A DNA stretch of 64,000 nt from Bacteroidaceae bacterium (lineage in GTDB: Bacteria > Bacteroidota > Bacteroidia > Bacteroidales > Bacteroidaceae). The position numbers and the translations under genes are program-made. Where the stretch lies: NCBI GenBank assembly GCA_017458585.1, contig JAFTAJ010000014.1:1-64000 (forward strand), read 5' to 3'. Below the pieces are notes generated by a model that saw only the letters and a program-made list of their open reading frames with translations, did no database searches and was not told the DNA's origin. Positions 62,461 through 64,000 of this stretch are shown in pieces (position 1 is the stretch's first letter; each line of letters starts with the position of its first letter).

Positions 62461-64000
62461 ATGCAAAAAGGTAATATAGGTGTAACGACGGAAAACATCT
62501 TTCCGGTTATCAAGAAGTTTCTCTACAGTGATCATGAGATTTTTCTGCGCGAGATAATCTCCAATGCAGTTGATGCCACGCAGAAGATGAAGACCCTGCA
62601 GTCGCAGGGCGAGTTTACGGACGACCTCGGCGACCTCACCATCCGTGTGAGCCTTGACGCTAAGAAGAAGACTCTTACCGTCAGCGACCGCGGCATTGGC
62701 ATGACGGCAGAAGAGATTGACAAGTATATCAACCAGATAGCCTTCAGCGGTGCCACTGACTTCCTCGAGAAGTTCAAGGACAATGCCAACGCCATCATCG
62801 GTCATTTCGGTTTGGGCTTCTACTCTGCCTTCATGGTAAGCAAGAAGGTGGAGATTATCTCCCTCAGTTACAAGGCAGGCAGCAAGGCTGTGAAGTGGAC
62901 TTGCGACGGTACGCCCGAGTACAAGATGGAGGAGTGCAAGAAGGCTGACCGAGGCACTGATATCGTGATGCATATCGACGATGAGTGCAAGGAGTATCTC
63001 GAGAAATACAAGATTGAGCAGCTGCTCAAGAAATACTGCCGTTTCTTGCCTGTGAGCATTGCTTTTGGCAAGAAGACGGAGTGGAAGGATGGTAAGGAAG
63101 TTGAGACAGATGAGGACAATATCATCAACGACACCGACCCCATCTGGCGTCGTAAGCCAGCTGACCTCAAGGACGAGGACTATCAGAAGTTCTACCGCGC
63201 CCTCTACCCGGGCTACGAAGAGCCTCTGTTCTGGATTCACCTCAATGTGGACTACCCGTTCAATCTGACGGGTGTGCTCTTCTTCCCCAAGATAAAGAAC
63301 GACCTCGACCTGCGTCGCAATAAGATACAGCTCTACTGCAACCAGGTATTTGTGACTGACAGTGTGGAGAATATCGTGCCCGATTTCCTCACCCTGCTCC
63401 ACGGCGTGATTGACTCGCCCGACATCCCGCTCAATGTGAGCCGCTCCTATTTGCAGAGTGATGCCAATGTGAAGAAAATATCCAAGTATATTACCAAGAA
63501 AGTGAGCGACCGCCTCGAGTCTATCTTCAAGGAGGACCGCAAGGCCTACGAGCAGAAGTGGGACGACCTCAAGCTCTTCATCCACTATGGTCTGCTCAGC
63601 GAGCCCGACTTCTGGGAGAAAGGAAGCAAGGTTACGCTGCTAAAGGACACTGATGGTAAGTATTTCACCCTTGATGAGTACAAGACCCTCATCCGCGACA
63701 ACCAGACCGATAAGAACAAGACGTTAGTCTATCTCTACGCTACTGACGCTACGCAGCAATACACCTACATCCAAAACGCCAAGGAGAAGGGCTACAGCGT
63801 GCTGCTGATGGACGGTCAGCTCGATATCCCTCTCGTGGGAATGCTTGAGTCTAAGCTCGGAGACGGCGATAAGGAGCGTGTCCGCTTCAGCCGTGTGGAC
63901 AGCGACACCGTGAGCCGCCTCATCCCTAAGGAAGAGGATGCACAGGAAGTGCTTGACGCTGATGAGAGCGCCAACCTCAGCTCGAGCTTCAAGAGTCAGA
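62461..64000 (+). CDS. htpG: HtpG, Hsp90-family chaperone (partial, runs off the window)
   Basis: 513 codons are present of about 680 expected. Opens QKGNIGVTTENIFPVIKKFLYS, then the GHKL ATP-binding motifs EIFLREIISNAVDATQKM, SDRGIGMTAEEI and IGHFGLGFYSAFMVS, middle domain PIWRRKP. Cytoplasmic ATP-dependent chaperone. Translated from ATG 62461; the frame is open to base 64000. The C-terminal dimerisation domain lies outside the window. Confidence 0.95.
   Translation, partial: MQKGNIGVTTENIFPVIKKFLYSDHEIFLREIISNAVDATQKMKTLQSQGEFTDDLGDLTIRVSLDAKKKTLTVSDRGIGMTAEEIDKYINQIAFSGATDFLEKFKDNANAIIGHFGLGFYSAFMVSKKVEIISLSYKAGSKAVKWTCDGTPEYKMEECKKADRGTDIVMHIDDECKEYLEKYKIEQLLKKYCRFLPVSIAFGKKTEWKDGKEVETDEDNIINDTDPIWRRKPADLKDEDYQKFYRALYPGYEEPLFWIHLNVDYPFNLTGVLFFPKIKNDLDLRRNKIQLYCNQVFVTDSVENIVPDFLTLLHGVIDSPDIPLNVSRSYLQSDANVKKISKYITKKVSDRLESIFKEDRKAYEQKWDDLKLFIHYGLLSEPDFWEKGSKVTLLKDTDGKYFTLDEYKTLIRDNQTDKNKTLVYLYATDATQQYTYIQNAKEKGYSVLLMDGQLDIPLVGMLESKLGDGDKERVRFSRVDSDTVSRLIPKEEDAQEVLDADESANLSSSFKSQ

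Noticed and set aside
62326-63585. A 419-residue open frame on the minus strand
   Set aside because: It is antisense to htpG; the translation shows no family features.

Overview
This 64 kb window is ordinary chromosome from a member of the Bacteroidales, most likely a Prevotellaceae relative. The evidence is a BatA-BatE/MoxR aerotolerance-type operon, a C10 (streptopain-like) peptidase, TatA+TatC without TatB, a single-domain AICAR formyltransferase, DUF4421 and DUF1015 genes, lipoproteins with short lipoboxes, and promoters of the Bacteroidetes type (TTTG/TTG, about 20 bases, then TAnnTTTG or TAnnTTCG). No rRNA, prophage, transposase or CRISPR array is visible. One tRNA is present, Lys with anticodon CTT.

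Layout. 1-1.2 kb: an antitoxin with a truncated RelE-type toxin, embedded in repeats. 1.2-8.1 kb: the AddA-like and AddB-like helicase-nuclease genes, separated by 657 bases of stacked palindromic repeats. 8.4-11.8 kb: tRNA-Lys, a C10 peptidase, an HD hydrolase, a small lipoprotein and a C_GCAxxG_C_C protein. 11.8-21.7 kb: dapA, then moxR, DUF58, a BatD-like protein, batA, a batB-batC fusion, batD, batE and an SH3 protein. 21.8-30.7 kb: aspS, miaA, gapA, mscL, an S9 peptidase, small lipoproteins and a low-molecular-weight phosphatase. 30.8-37.5 kb (minus strand): purB, rluB-like, asnS, pyrK, pyrD, fabD. 37.6-41.6 kb: a macro-like protein, a large beta-helical lipoprotein and guaA. 41.6-48.4 kb: an accessory island with 1.5 kb of repeats, two Fic proteins and a single-chain MmeI-like restriction-modification enzyme. 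48.4-55.8 kb: serC, a four-helix-bundle protein, serA, DUF1015, an oxidoreductase, DUF4421 and AICAR formyltransferase. 55.9-62.4 kb: an apparent operon of two Gfo/Idh/MocA oxidoreductases (one with a Tat signal), two DUF1080 proteins, a TIM-barrel isomerase-like protein, tatA and tatC. The window ends inside htpG.

The most unusual signal is the repeat content. (1) Six roughly 115-140 base palindromic cassettes sit between conserved A-rich flanks resembling CAAAAACCTGAAAAAC on the left and CAAAAACAGAAAA on the right. Their terminal stems are strong, and where two copies can be compared some stem positions change in a compensating way. (2) Arrays with a 21-base period (7 codons) occur between genes and also inside addA, which carries two in-frame arrays encoding 6 and 9 copies of the heptapeptide VRSEELG. 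(3) A G/C-rich palindromic element that reads in frame as a peptide like SSPFRGIRGG lies inside at least four genes, mostly at signal peptides. (4) Short-period intergenic repeat sequence has also entered addB, guaA, batD, batE, the C10 peptidase, the C_GCAxxG protein and the S9 peptidase without breaking their frames. Function for the repeats is inferred from pattern only; nothing here was searched against a database.
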